A stretch of DNA of 64,000 nucleotides from the NCBI RefSeq assembly GCF_002211365.1, contig NZ_LOKZ01000001.1:372001-436000 (forward strand), given 5' to 3'. The notes beneath the pieces were generated by a model. The model saw only the letters and a list, made by a program, of their open reading frames with translations. It did no database searches and was not told the DNA's origin. How positions within the stretch are numbered: the stretch's first letter is position 1; each line of letters starts with the position of its first letter. Position numbers and translations under genes: made by a program. The DNA is from Rhizobium sp. R711. GTDB lineage: Bacteria; Pseudomonadota; Alphaproteobacteria; Rhizobiales; Rhizobiaceae. This document shows, piece by piece, positions 16,767 through 26,372 of this stretch.

Positions 16767-18365
16767 TCAAGCGTTCGGATCGAGCCACAAGTCGCCAAAG
16801 CTCCAGTTGAGCCCCTGCGATCCCGTGACGTAGTTCTTCACCCGCCTGTTGGCGACGATCTGGGCGCCGGCGGCGACGAGGTCCACGGAGGCCACCTCGT
16901 CGTGGATGAGGTGCTGGAACTTGCTCCACACTTCCCAGCGCTTCTTCTCATCCGGCTCGATCGCGGCCGCCTCGAGCAGCGCATCCGCCTTGGCGTTCGA
17001 ATAGTGGCTGGCATTCGAGAACGGCAGACCGATCTTGAAGTTCTTGCTCCAATAGGCGCGCTGGATGCCGAGCGACGGATCGAAGGTGTTGGAGAGCGAC
17101 TCCACGACCAGATCGAAGGCGCGGTCCGTGTAGACGGTCTTCAGGAAGGTCGGCAGGTCGTATTTCTTGATCTCGATGCCGACGCCGATCTTTTCCAGCT
17201 GACTCTTCAGCACATCGGCATAGCCTTGCGGCAGGTAGGAATTGTAGGTGAGCCTCAGATCGAAGCGCTTGCCGTCGGCCTTGCGCGGATAGCCTGCCTC
17301 ATCGAGCAGCTTCTCGGCAGCAGCCGGATCGAAGGGATGCGCCACGACGCTGTTGTCATACCACTGCGGCAAGGCCGTGCTGACCGGGCTCGGCGACACC
17401 TGCGCGTAGCCATAGAGCGCGACGTCGACGATTTCCTGCAGGTTGATCGCCTGGGCGATGGCAAGCCTCACCTCGCGCTTGGCAAACAGCGGATTGTCGT
17501 AGTTGAAGAACAACTGCTGCTGGGGGCCGGAATAGGCATAGGTGGTGGTGTCAACGATGAGATTGGGGACCTGCTTCAGCCGGTCGAGATCGGCAAGCGG
17601 CACCGGATTGTCGCCGATATCGGCTTCGCCCGTTTCAAGCGCCGCCGAGCGGGCGGCCGGATCGATAACGACGCGCAGGATGATGCGATCGAGATAGGGC
17701 TTGCCTGCATCCCAATAGTCGGGGTTTCGTTCGAAGATCAGATGGCTGCCGGCCACCCATTCCGTCAGCTTGAAGGGGCCGGTGCCGATCGCTGTCTGCA
17801 GCGTCTGTCCGTCGCCCGGCGCCAGCTCCTCGAAGATGTGCTTCGGCACGATCGGCGATTCCGAGCTCGACTGAGCTGAGAGCAGGAAGGGAGCTGGCTT
17901 CGACAGCACGATAACTGCGGTCAGTGGATCCGGCGTCTCGACCGCCACCACGTTCTGGTAGGTGATGCGGCCGCGCGGATGGGCTTCCTTCAGCCGGAAG
18001 ATCGAAAAGGCGACGTCATCGGAGGTTAAGTCCTTGCCGTCATGCCACTTCACGCCCTTGCGGAGCTTGAAGGTGTATCGAAGATTGTCATCGGAAATCG
18101 ACCATTCCGTTGCGAGAAGCGGCTGCGGCCTGACATCGAGGTCGAAGGTGAGCAGACCCTCGACGATCTTGGGGCCGATCGCCTGACCGGTGCCCGACGA
18201 CGTGTTGATGGCAAAAAGTGCGTTGCCGGGATCTACCCGGTAGAGCCAGTTCAAGGTGCCGCCTGTCGCCGGCACGGCGCTCTGTCCAAAGGAGATCGAC
18301 GGGAGCAAGGTGCTTGCGCTTGCAAGCAACATCAGCTGGTTGAAACTGCGACGGTTGATGGACAC
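16767..18365 (-). CDS. Family-5 ABC solute-binding protein, copy 1 (Tat-type signal)
   Basis: This 532-residue dipeptide/nickel-type periplasmic binding protein begins with a GTG start preceded by GAGGAG. The signal contains a twin-arginine-like INRRSFNQLMLL followed by an ASTLLPSISFGQSA cleavage region. Family-5 hallmarks are present (KLRKGVKWHDGKDLTSDDVAFSI, IGTGPFKLTEW, LIFERNPDYWDAGKPYLDRI). Two close paralogues occur at 26373 and 37101, but only one permease/ATPase set exists in the window. It lies next to DszC/DszA-like genes, so a sulfur-containing ligand is inferred rather than a peptide. Confidence 0.9.
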   Translation of the reverse strand: MSINRRSFNQLMLLASASTLLPSISFGQSAVPATGGTLNWLYRVDPGNALFAINTSSGTGQAIGPKIVEGLLTFDLDVRPQPLLATEWSISDDNLRYTFKLRKGVKWHDGKDLTSDDVAFSIFRLKEAHPRGRITYQNVVAVETPDPLTAVIVLSKPAPFLLSAQSSSESPIVPKHIFEELAPGDGQTLQTAIGTGPFKLTEWVAGSHLIFERNPDYWDAGKPYLDRIILRVVIDPAARSAALETGEADIGDNPVPLADLDRLKQVPNLIVDTTTYAYSGPQQQLFFNYDNPLFAKREVRLAIAQAINLQEIVDVALYGYAQVSPSPVSTALPQWYDNSVVAHPFDPAAAEKLLDEAGYPRKADGKRFDLRLTYNSYLPQGYADVLKSQLEKIGVGIEIKKYDLPTFLKTVYTDRAFDLVVESLSNTFDPSLGIQRAYWSKNFKIGLPFSNASHYSNAKADALLEAAAIEPDEKKRWEVWSKFQHLIHDEVASVDLVAAGAQIVANRRVKNYVTGSQGLNWSFGDLWLDPNA

Positions 18366-18715
18366 GCGAAGAGCTCCTCTCGGGTTGGATTGTGGTCCGC
18401 TGAGGGGGAGCTTCCGTGCTGCGTCCGAAAAGGCGAAGTCAAAGTTTCTTCTCGTCCGGGAAAGAATAATTGCGTCCGAACGATCGTTCGCGACCAATGC
18501 GATACAAAGGAACCGCTGCTCATTGTCCATGCTTTGGCAGGATGATATTTCGTCGATGGGCACGCCGACGAAACACAGGAATCGCGCGCACCGGCGAAAG
18601 AATTTCTTTCCGTAAAATCAAGCAGATATTTCTGGACTTGAACGGCCGGCCAGCCAACCGTTGACGGGAAATACCGGGGCGCACGGCCCCTTTACCGTCA
18701 TTTCCGGGAGGCGAT
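18366..18715. promoter_or_regulatory. Divergent promoter region between binding protein and dszC-like gene
   Basis: The gap separates divergent genes and should hold both promoters. A perfect 14-bp palindrome CGAACGATCGTTCG at 18477-18490 is the most distinct element and could be an operator. A palindrome of this length is expected a few times by chance in 64 kb, so the case rests on location alone. Confidence 0.4.
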
Positions 18716-19894
18716 ATGCCGTTCGAAACAGATGCAGACGACACGCTTCTGGCAAAGGCCGCCGCGCTGCGCCAGGCGTTTCATCTCGATGCCGTCGAGA
18801 GAGACAAAGAGGGCGGCAGACCCGTCGAGCAGATCAGGCTCCTGAAGGCAAGCGGACTGCCGTCCGCACAGATCGCCAGGGAGTATGGTGGCCAAGGCGC
18901 CTCATGGCTGACGATCCTGCGCATCGTCAGGGAATTCGCCAAGACGGACGGATCGCTCGCCCATCTCTTCGGGTATCATTACCTGCCGCTCAACCTCATC
19001 CTGTTTCGCGGCTCGGCCGCGCAGAAAGAAAAGTGGCTGACCGGCTCGGCGGCCGGTAACTGGATCTGGAGCAATTCCGGAAACGCCTTGTCGAAAACAT
19101 CGAGCGGCGAAAGAACCGCCGGGGGCTGGATCATCAACGGCAGCCGCCCGTTCTCCTCGGGCACGCATATTGCCGACTATATCCAGATCTCCTGGGAGAA
19201 TGCCGAGGGCGCGCGACTGACCGCCGCCGTCCCGGCCGACCGCGACGGCATCGTCATCGAGAATGACTGGGACGGCATCGGACAACGGCAGACCGGAAGC
19301 GGCACCGTGCGCTTCGTCAACCTCGAGGTTCTGGATGACGAGCTGATCAGCGCGCCCGACGTGCCGCTGACGCCCTACTCCTCCCTGACCTCGCTCTTCC
19401 AGCAGAGCGTCCTCCTCAATGTCTTCGTCGGCAGCGCGCAGGGCATACTGGAAGAAGGCCGTGACTATACGACGACGAGTTCGCGGCCATGGATCTACTC
19501 CGGCGTCGAGCGGCACATCGACGACCCCTGGATCAAACGCCAGTATGGCGACCTTTATATCCGCACGCTCGCGGCAACCGAGCTCGCGGACAAGGCGGCT
19601 CGCAGCCTTGATGCCGCCTACGCCGAGGGACCTTCGCTGACCGCCACGGAACGCGGTGCGGCTGCGATCGATATCGCGACCGCCAATGTCTATGCCGGCG
19701 AGGTCGGGCTTGCCATTTCCAGCGAGGTCTTCGAGGTCATGGGCGCGCGCTCGGCGACCACGGCCAACGGCTTCGACCGCTTCTGGCGCAATGTCCGGAC
19801 CCACACGCTCCACAATCCCGCCGAGTACAAGAAGCGCACCGTCGGCACATGGCTGCTGACCGGCGACTTCCCCGTGCCGGCCATCTATCGCTAA
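18716..19894 (+). CDS. Acyl-CoA dehydrogenase-fold flavin monooxygenase (DszC/SfnC-like), copy 1
   Basis: This 392-residue protein belongs to the DszC-type branch of the acyl-CoA dehydrogenase superfamily. These enzymes use reduced flavin and O2 to oxidise sulfur or nitrogen instead of dehydrogenating CoA esters. Recognisable blocks are GRPVEQIRLLKASGL, AKTDGSLAHLFGYHY, FSSGTHIADY, WDGIGQRQTGSG and the C-terminal FDRFWRNVRTHTLHNPAEYK, with the TLHNP region typical of DszC. It is about 70% identical to the copy at 21631 in the C-terminal half by eye. It leads a plus-strand run of five genes. Confidence 0.87.
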   Translation: MPFETDADDTLLAKAAALRQAFHLDAVERDKEGGRPVEQIRLLKASGLPSAQIAREYGGQGASWLTILRIVREFAKTDGSLAHLFGYHYLPLNLILFRGSAAQKEKWLTGSAAGNWIWSNSGNALSKTSSGERTAGGWIINGSRPFSSGTHIADYIQISWENAEGARLTAAVPADRDGIVIENDWDGIGQRQTGSGTVRFVNLEVLDDELISAPDVPLTPYSSLTSLFQQSVLLNVFVGSAQGILEEGRDYTTTSSRPWIYSGVERHIDDPWIKRQYGDLYIRTLAATELADKAARSLDAAYAEGPSLTATERGAAAIDIATANVYAGEVGLAISSEVFEVMGARSATTANGFDRFWRNVRTHTLHNPAEYKKRTVGTWLLTGDFPVPAIYR

Positions 19895-19906
19895 AAGGAA
19901 CCGCAA

Positions 19907-21265
19907 ATGGCGAAACGCAAGGACAAGATCAAGCTCGGCGCATTTCTGCTCTTTACCGGGCACCATGTCGCCGCATGGCGCCATCCGAAGGCTTCTGTCG
20001 GCACCGAGTTCGAGAACTATCTGGAACTCGCCAAGCTCGCCGAAGCGGCGAAGTTCGACACGATCTTCTTCGCCGATGGCGTTGCCGCGCGCATCAAGGA
20101 TGTCGAGGCGGCAAGCCGCAAGGCCCACAGCGGTGTATACCCGTTTGAGCCGATTACCCTCCTCTCGGCGCTGTCATCCGTCACCCGCAATATCGGGCTG
20201 ATCGCCACGGCCTCCACCAGCTACTCCGATCCCTACAATCTCGCCCGCCAATTTGCCTCTCTCGACCGGCTGAGCGGCGGCCGGGCCGGCTGGAATCTGG
20301 TTACGTCGTCGGATCCCGACGCCGCCTTCAATTTCGGCCATGAAACGCAGATCCTTCATTCCGACCGCTATGAACGGGCGGAGGAATTCGCCGATGTCGT
20401 GCTCGGCCTCTGGGACAGCTGGGACGACGATGCCTTTCTTCGGGACCGCGAGAGCGGCCGGTACTTCGATCCGGCCAAGCTGCACCGGCTCAACCACAGC
20501 GGCCGGCACTTCAACGTGCGCGGGCCGCTTAATATTCCACGCTCGCCACAGGGCAGGCCTGTTGTCGTTCAGGCCGGTGCCTCCGAGCCCGGCAAGGAGC
20601 TTGCCGCCCGCACCGCGGAAGCCATCTTCGCCGCCCAGATCACGCTCGGCGAAGCGACCGGCTTCTATGCCGACGTCAAGGGACGGCTTGCCAAATACGG
20701 ACGCTCGCGTGACGACCTGAAGATCCTTCCCGGCATTTTCCCTGTTGTCGCCCGCACGCGATCGGAAGCCGAGGAGAAGTTCGAATCCCTTCAGGAACTC
20801 ATCCAGCCCGAGGTCGGCCTGAACCTGATCTCGCAGCTGTCGGGCGTCGACCTCAGGGATTATCCGCTCGATGGTCCGGTGCCCGAAAATCCGCCCGCGA
20901 CGAATGCCGGCAAGAGCCGGCAGGCGCTGGTTCTGGATCTCGCTCGGCGCGAAAACCTGACGATCCGCCAGCTCTATCTGCGCATTGCCGGCGCGCGCGG
21001 CCATTGGCAGGTCGTCGGCACGCCTGACGATATCGCCGATCAACTCGAGGAGCGCTTCGAGAACTACGGCGCCGACGGCTTCAACATCATGTCGCCGATC
21101 ATGCCGGGCGGGCTTTCCGATTTCATCGAGCTCGTGGTGCCGGAACTGCGCCGGCGCGGTCTCTTCCGCCACGAATATGAAGGCACGACGCTGCGCGAGA
21201 ACCTTGGCCTTAAGCGCCCCGAAAACAGCCTCGCCGCCCGCGGCGGCGCGGTCGCGGCCGAGTGA
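19907..21265 (+). CDS. DszA/NtaA-type flavin-dependent monooxygenase, copy 1
   Basis: This 452-residue protein is close in length to DszA (453), the sulfone monooxygenase of the 4S pathway, and belongs to the NtaA/SnaA/DszA luciferase-like clade. DszA-like blocks are FDTIFFADG, the STSYSDPYNLARQFASLDRL segment, SGGRAGWNLVTSSDPDAA, RYERAEEFADVVLGLWDSWD, RGPLNIPRSPQGRPVVVQAG and LFRHEYEGTTLRENLGL. It needs FMNH2 from a separate reductase. It follows the DszC-like gene by 12 bp, consistent with sequential oxidation. The true substrate is unknown. Confidence 0.9.
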   Translation: MAKRKDKIKLGAFLLFTGHHVAAWRHPKASVGTEFENYLELAKLAEAAKFDTIFFADGVAARIKDVEAASRKAHSGVYPFEPITLLSALSSVTRNIGLIATASTSYSDPYNLARQFASLDRLSGGRAGWNLVTSSDPDAAFNFGHETQILHSDRYERAEEFADVVLGLWDSWDDDAFLRDRESGRYFDPAKLHRLNHSGRHFNVRGPLNIPRSPQGRPVVVQAGASEPGKELAARTAEAIFAAQITLGEATGFYADVKGRLAKYGRSRDDLKILPGIFPVVARTRSEAEEKFESLQELIQPEVGLNLISQLSGVDLRDYPLDGPVPENPPATNAGKSRQALVLDLARRENLTIRQLYLRIAGARGHWQVVGTPDDIADQLEERFENYGADGFNIMSPIMPGGLSDFIELVVPELRRRGLFRHEYEGTTLRENLGLKRPENSLAARGGAVAAE

Positions 21266-21275
21266 GGGGAAACAC

Positions 21276-21617
21276 ATGAGCCGCGACACTCTTTTTCTCG
21301 TCGCCCCCGGCTTTTCGGATCCGAAACAGCCCGGCCAGACCTTCGTCTGCCCTCATTGCAACGCGATCGAGGGACTGCTTTCGAGCTTCCCCGAGCTGGC
21401 GAACCGGCTCGACATTCACCGCGTTCCCTTCCCTCGTCCGCGGACACGCGTGATCGAGGCGGTGGGCGAAGAGAACCAGTCCCTGCCGGTGCTGGTACTC
21501 GCCTCCAACCCGCCACCCGATGCCGCGGACTGGAAAGGCAAGCGCTTCGTCTCGAAGACCAGCCGCATCCTCGAGCTGCTCGCCGAGCGACATGGCTTCC
21601 CGCGACTGCACGACTGA
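21276..21617 (+). CDS. DUF3088-family protein with CPHC motif
   Basis: This small 113-residue protein carries a CPHC tetrad (about residues 27-30, FVCPHCNAIEG) in a thioredoxin-like context, followed by PRPRTRVIEAVGEENQSLPV. It matches the DUF3088 family as I know it; no activity is established. It sits between two dszC/dszA-like gene pairs with an SD-like GAGGGGA before the ATG. A role in sulfur transfer or redox handling is inferred only from the motif and context. Confidence 0.75.
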   Translation: MSRDTLFLVAPGFSDPKQPGQTFVCPHCNAIEGLLSSFPELANRLDIHRVPFPRPRTRVIEAVGEENQSLPVLVLASNPPPDAADWKGKRFVSKTSRILELLAERHGFPRLHD

Positions 21618-21630
21618 CGGAGGAACGACG

Positions 21631-22851
21631 ATGACCGTAAAGCCCGCAGGCTTCGAACCAGCCGCATTGCCGCCCGTGCTATTCAAGCCGGACCGAACCG
21701 ACCCCTATCTCGCCAAAGCCGTCGAACTTCGCGACATCTTCGCGACCGACGCCGTCGAGCGGGATCAAAGAGGCGGGGGTCCCGCCGAGCAGGTCCGGCT
21801 GCTGAAGGAGAGCGGTCTCGTCAACCTCCTCATTCCCAGGGAGTTCGGTGGCGAGGGACAGCCCTACTCAACGGCACTACGGATCGTGCGCGAATTCGCC
21901 AAGGTCGACGGTTCGCTCGGCCATCTCTTCGGCTATCACTTCAGCCCGATCCAGAATGCCCTGACGAGTGGTAACGACGAACGATCGGCCGCGATCCTGC
22001 GGCAATCGGCCGAGGGCCGGTGGTTCTGGGGCAACACGACGAACAGCTTCTCCAAGAGCCTCTTCGGCAGGAAGGTCGAAGGCGGCGTTCTGTTGAACGG
22101 CTACCGGCCTTTCGCCTCCGGTTCCCACGTCGCCGACTACGTGATGGTCGCCTGGGAGGACGAGGAGACTTACGCGCGCAGCTTCGCCTATATCCCCGCA
22201 AACCGGCCCGGCATCGCGATCGCCCACGACTGGGATGGTATCGGCCAGCGGCAGACCGGCAGCGGCCGCGTCTTCTACAAGGATGTCGCGATCACGGATG
22301 ACGAAGTCCTGTCGGAGCGGCCCAAGGATCCGGCTGCGCTGCTGATACCCCAGCAACAGCAGAGCGTTCTTCTCAATGTCTTCATCGGCAGCGCCCAGGG
22401 CGCGTTTATCGCCGCGCGCGACTACACCATCACGAAATCCCGCCCCTGGATCTATTCGGGCGTCGAGCGCCATGCCGACGATCCGTGGATCAAGCGGCAA
22501 TACGGCGAACTCTGGACCAAGGTGCAAGCTGCCACCGCGCTCGCCGACCGTGCCGCCACCAGTATCGACGCCGCCTATGCCAAGGGCCCGGCGCTGACGG
22601 CCGAGGAGCGCGGCGCCACGGCAATCGCGGTCGCCTCGGCCAATGTGCTGGCCGGCAAGGTTGCGCTCGAGGTCACCAGCGAAATATTCGAAGTCATGGG
22701 AGCCCGCTCCGCAGTGCGCCCCCATGGCTTCGATCGCTTCTGGCGCAACGTCCGTATCCACACGCTTCACAATCCGGCCGAGTACAAGACCCGCAATGTC
22801 GGTTCATGGTTCCTGACCGGCGATTACCCCGAGCCGGGTGTTTTCCAATGA
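21631..22851 (+). CDS. Acyl-CoA dehydrogenase-fold flavin monooxygenase (DszC/SfnC-like), copy 2
   Basis: At 406 residues it is a clear paralogue of the 18716 gene. Shared blocks include AKVDGSLGHLFGYHFSP, FASGSHVADYV, HDWDGIGQRQTGSG, QQSVLLNVFIGSAQG, SRPWIYSGVERHADDPWIKR and FDRFWRNVRIHTLHNPAEYK. The ATG at 21631 follows GGAGGAACG. Its stop overlaps the next DszA-like gene by 4 bp. Tandem duplication of a C-A gene pair is the simplest explanation for this arrangement. Confidence 0.87.
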   Translation: MTVKPAGFEPAALPPVLFKPDRTDPYLAKAVELRDIFATDAVERDQRGGGPAEQVRLLKESGLVNLLIPREFGGEGQPYSTALRIVREFAKVDGSLGHLFGYHFSPIQNALTSGNDERSAAILRQSAEGRWFWGNTTNSFSKSLFGRKVEGGVLLNGYRPFASGSHVADYVMVAWEDEETYARSFAYIPANRPGIAIAHDWDGIGQRQTGSGRVFYKDVAITDDEVLSERPKDPAALLIPQQQQSVLLNVFIGSAQGAFIAARDYTITKSRPWIYSGVERHADDPWIKRQYGELWTKVQAATALADRAATSIDAAYAKGPALTAEERGATAIAVASANVLAGKVALEVTSEIFEVMGARSAVRPHGFDRFWRNVRIHTLHNPAEYKTRNVGSWFLTGDYPEPGVFQ

Positions 22852-24173
22852 GCTGGCGACAGCTTCATCTCAACATCAACATCCTGCATTCCGGCTTTTC
22901 CCCCGCCGCCTGGCGAATGGAAGGCAGCGATCCTCGCGCCTTCTTCGACATCAACCACTACATCAAGGTGGCGAAGATCGCCGAACGCGGCACCTTCGAC
23001 GCCGTCTTCCTTGCCGATCAGGCGGCCATATCGGACCGCATCGACTTCCGGCCGCTGACTTCGCTGGAGCCGACCATCGTTCTGGCCTTGGTCGCGGCCA
23101 ACACCGACCGCATAGGGCTGATCGGCACGGCCTCCACCACCTACAACGAGCCCTACAATATCGCGCGGCGCTTCGCGACGCTCGATCATGCCAGCGGCGG
23201 GCGCGCGGGCTGGAACATCGTCACCAGCGCGGACCTGGCACAAAGCAGAAACTTCGGCCTCGAAAAGCCCGTAGCGCATGCAAGCCGCTATGAACGCGCC
23301 GGCGAGTTCGCCGCCGTCGTCAAGGCGCTCTGGGACAGCTGGGAGGAAGAGGCTTTCGTCGGCGATGTCGCGACGGGCCGCTTCGTCGATCCCGGCCGCG
23401 TTCACGCAATCGCCCACAGTGGCAAGCACTTTACGGTGCATGGGCCGCACAATATTCCGCGCCCTCCGCAGGGACACCCTGTTGTCGTGCAGGCAGGCGG
23501 GTCGGACGACGGACGCGAGCTCGCCGCCGAGCATGCCGAAGCCGTCTTCTCAGCTTCGCAATCCTTCGAGGAATCCCTGGATTACGCCAGGGACCTGCGC
23601 CGTCGCGCGGCCCGTTATGGGCGGCGGGAAAATAGCATCCTCGTTCTCGCGGGCCTCGCCACCATCATCGGCAGCACCGAGGCGGAGGCCAGACAGAGGC
23701 AGGAAGAACTGCGAGACCTGATCCCGCTGGAATACAGCCTCGCCCGGCTTGCGGGTGTCCTGCAGGTCGATCCTAATCGGCTCGAGCTCGACAAGCCGCT
23801 CCTTGACGACATCCCGCTGCCGGCCGACGGCGGGCATACGTTCTTCCGCGCGACGCTAGCGCTGGCGCGGCACCAGGGTTTGACCGTTCGCGGCCTGATG
23901 CGGGCGCTCGATGGCGGAACCGGGCATCGCACGATCGTCGGTACGCCTGCCGCCATTGCCGATGACATCGAGACCTGGTTCAGCGCCGGCGCGGCCGATG
24001 GTTTCAATCTCATGCCGGACGTGCTGCCGCATGGCCTTGAGGTCTTCGTCGACGAAGTGGTTCCGATCCTGCGTCGGCGCGGCCTCTTCCGGCGCGAATA
24101 CACCGGCCACACACTGCGCGACCACCTCGGCCTGTCGCGGCCCCACAACCCCTACGCCAGCGCGGCGGAATGA
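22848..24173 (+). CDS. DszA/NtaA-type flavin-dependent monooxygenase, copy 2
   Basis: This 441-residue luciferase-like monooxygenase of the DszA/NtaA clade is paralogous to the 19907 gene. Key stretches are ILHSGFSPAAWRMEGSDPRA, FDAVFLADQAA, SGGRAGWNIVTSADLAQSRN, RYERAGEFAAVVKALWDSWEE, HGPHNIPRPPQGHPVVVQAG and LFRREYTGHTLRDHLGLSRP. The ATG is embedded in the stop of the preceding DszC-like gene. The substrate may differ from copy 1, since identity outside the core is modest. Confidence 0.9.
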   Translation: MSWRQLHLNINILHSGFSPAAWRMEGSDPRAFFDINHYIKVAKIAERGTFDAVFLADQAAISDRIDFRPLTSLEPTIVLALVAANTDRIGLIGTASTTYNEPYNIARRFATLDHASGGRAGWNIVTSADLAQSRNFGLEKPVAHASRYERAGEFAAVVKALWDSWEEEAFVGDVATGRFVDPGRVHAIAHSGKHFTVHGPHNIPRPPQGHPVVVQAGGSDDGRELAAEHAEAVFSASQSFEESLDYARDLRRRAARYGRRENSILVLAGLATIIGSTEAEARQRQEELRDLIPLEYSLARLAGVLQVDPNRLELDKPLLDDIPLPADGGHTFFRATLALARHQGLTVRGLMRALDGGTGHRTIVGTPAAIADDIETWFSAGAADGFNLMPDVLPHGLEVFVDEVVPILRRRGLFRREYTGHTLRDHLGLSRPHNPYASAAE

Positions 24174-24194
24174 CGACACGGAAAGGACGATCCC

Positions 24195-25042
24195 GTGACG
24201 CCATCCCTTGCTGCAAAGGCAACCGATAATGATCGGCTGGCGGCCCTCGCCGCCCAGCGCTATCGCCAGGCGCAGCACCTCGGCAGCGAATGGAACGAGA
24301 CGATTGATACGCTGCTTTCTCACTGCAGCGTGCGCAGCTATCTGCCAGATCCGATTCCGCACGCCGCTGTCGAACTCGCGGTTGCCGCCGCGCAGTCGGC
24401 CGCCAGCTCGTCCAATCTGCAGGCATGGAGCGTCGTTGCCGTTGAAGACACCGAACGTCGAAACAGGCTGAACGCCATTGCCGGCAGCCAGCGCCAGATC
24501 GCGCAGGCCCCTCTCCTGCTCGTGTGGCTCGCGGACCTTGCCCGGCCCCGTGCGATCGCTGCGGAAGGCGGCTCCTCGGGAGACGGCCTCGACTATATCG
24601 AGAGCTTTCTGCTTGGCGTGATCGACGCGGCGCTCGCTGCGCAGAACGCGGTCGTTGCCTTTGAATCGCTCGGGCTCGGAACCTGCTACATCGGTGCGAT
24701 CCGCAACGATCCGGAGACCGTTGCACGGGAACTCGCCTTGCCGAAAGGCGTCTTCCCGGTTTTCGGCCTGACGGTCGGCGTTCCCGACCCGGCGCAGCCC
24801 ACCGACGTGAAGCCGCGCTACCGCAGTCGACGGTTCTGCACCGCGAGCAATATGCGGATGACGCACGCACACGCGATCTTGCCGGCTACAACAGGGCGCT
24901 GAGAAGCTTCCAGGCGCAACAAGCGATGCCGGCGATTGACTGGACGGATCAGGTGCGCAATCGCATCGGCACAGTCGAGGCGCTGAAGGGTCGGCATGTG
25001 CTGGCCGCGGCGGCGCGCAAACTAGGTTTCCCGCTCAAATAG
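24195..25042 (+). pseudogene. Nitroreductase-family flavoprotein with a C-terminal frameshift
   Basis: The first 235 codons encode a nitroreductase-family protein: HCSVRSYLPDPIP, AQSAASSSNLQAWSVVAVED and VAFESLGLGTCYIGAIRNDP. At about 24820 one base appears to be missing. The next frame then continues coherently with PQSTVLHREQYADDARTRDL, AGYNRALRSFQAQQ and a stop at 25042, giving about 282 residues, close to NfsA-like relatives. As sequenced the protein would end at 24902 with a foreign tail. It could supply reduced flavin to the monooxygenases. Similar single-base losses recur at 28.8 and 29.7 kb. Confidence 0.75.
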
Positions 25043-25066
25043 AGCGACTGAGCTTCCAGGAATGAG

Positions 25067-26077
25067 TTACTCGGCCGCCATCATGTCGGCGGCCGGCTCG
25101 ATGCGGCGTGCGATGATCTCGTCCATCGTCTGCAGGGCGCGTGCCTCGGCAAGCAGCCACTCGCGAAACAGATCGACGCGCATCAGCCGCGCCGTATGCG
25201 CCGTGGTGGCGAAAAAGTAGGAGGAGCTGACCGGCTGCGGGACGCCGAAGGGGCTGACCAGCCGTCCGGAACGGATGTCGGCTTCCGCCAGCCGGATCTT
25301 GCCGAGCCCCAGACCCTGTCCTGCCAGCGCGGCATCGAGGACAAGAGACGATTGATTGAGCCGGAACCCGCCCTGCGACAGACGATGGGTTAGCCCGGCA
25401 GCACGCAGCCATCCGCCCCAGTCCGGGCACGACTGATCATGCTCGGCTCCCTCCTCGTGCAGTAGCGGCACATCTTCGATCGTCTCCGGCCTGCCCCACA
25501 GCCCATGCGTATCGGCAAATTCCGGGCTGCAGACCGGCAGCACGGCCTCGGAAAAGAGATGATCGACGATAAGCCCCGGATACGGTCCGCTTCCATAGCG
25601 GATCACGCAATCGGCGTCGCCGGCATCGAGGTTGGTCAGCTGGGTCGACGCATCGACAAGCACCTGCAGCCCGGGAGCCGCCCGCCGCAGCGCGTCCAGC
25701 CGCGGGATGAGCCATTTGCTGGCAAAGGACGGGGCGACCGAGATGCAGATTGGCTGTTCATGGTCGCTTTGAACGAATTGGGCCATGGCGGCGAGAACGG
25801 CGTCGAAGGCGCCGGTCAATCCAGGCACCAGGGCCAGCCCGGCGGGCGTCAGGTGCAATTGGCCACGGACACGGTCGAAAAGCGCCTGACCGAGGTAGTC
25901 CTCCAGCAGGCGAATCTGTTGACCGACCGCTGCCGAGGTTACATGCAGCTCTTCGGCGGCGCGAACGAAATTCAGATGTCGCGCCGTCGCGACGAAGGCC
26001 CGCAGCGATGTCAGCGGCGGCAGTCGCGCAAGCGTCGGCTGGATTGCTTTTCTGCGAGAGTCGGCAAAAGTGCTCAT
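25067..26077 (-). CDS. LysR-family transcriptional regulator (GcvA-like)
   Basis: This 336-residue LysR regulator has an N-terminal winged helix (PPLTSLRAFVATARHLNFVRAA, then AAVGQQIRLLEDYLG) followed by a substrate-binding-type effector domain (ISVAPSFASKWLIPRL). The start at 26077 is chosen over an upstream one because it gives the standard LysR N-terminus. It is divergent from the family-5 binding-protein gene at 26373 and is the only regulator within the organosulfur block, so it probably controls it. Confidence 0.9.
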   Translation of the reverse strand: MSTFADSRRKAIQPTLARLPPLTSLRAFVATARHLNFVRAAEELHVTSAAVGQQIRLLEDYLGQALFDRVRGQLHLTPAGLALVPGLTGAFDAVLAAMAQFVQSDHEQPICISVAPSFASKWLIPRLDALRRAAPGLQVLVDASTQLTNLDAGDADCVIRYGSGPYPGLIVDHLFSEAVLPVCSPEFADTHGLWGRPETIEDVPLLHEEGAEHDQSCPDWGGWLRAAGLTHRLSQGGFRLNQSSLVLDAALAGQGLGLGKIRLAEADIRSGRLVSPFGVPQPVSSSYFFATTAHTARLMRVDLFREWLLAEARALQTMDEIIARRIEPAADMMAAE

Positions 26078-26372
26078 GAGACGATTGCACCACAAACCTC
26101 CCCATGAAGACGAGAACCGCCTTTCCTTCCCGCGCTGCCGACGGAACATTTTCTTGCGCCGCGAACCTTGATCGGAGACGCAAAAACTCATTTTTGTTAT
26201 TTGTCTATATTTTTAGTAGATTACAGTGCTCAGCGCCTGCCGCCGCCCCCCAATGCGAAGTTTTCCTTTTCCGGACAGGCAGAAAAACATTCTTCCGGTT
26301 TTGCGCCACGCTGCCCGATGATGCCGGCGACGACGCTTCGATTGAGCCGTCCATCGCAATTCAGGGGTATTC
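26078..26372. promoter_or_regulatory. Divergent AT-rich promoter region
   Basis: Between the LysR gene and the binding-protein gene lies an unusually AT-rich tract at about 26185-26228 (TTTTTGTTATTTGTCTATAT and following). This is the likely location of promoters and the LysR-binding site. No clear -35/-10 pair with correct spacing could be fixed. Confidence 0.4.

Noticed and set aside
18477-18490. CGAACGATCGTTCG as a firm regulator-binding site
   Set aside because: Perfect 14-bp palindromes are expected about four times by chance in 64 kb, so it is noted only as a weak candidate within the promoter region.
19907-21289. Long minus-strand open frames opposite the DszA/DszC-like genes
   Set aside because: High GC third positions produce long antisense frames throughout this block. 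None carries motifs or ribosome-binding sites.
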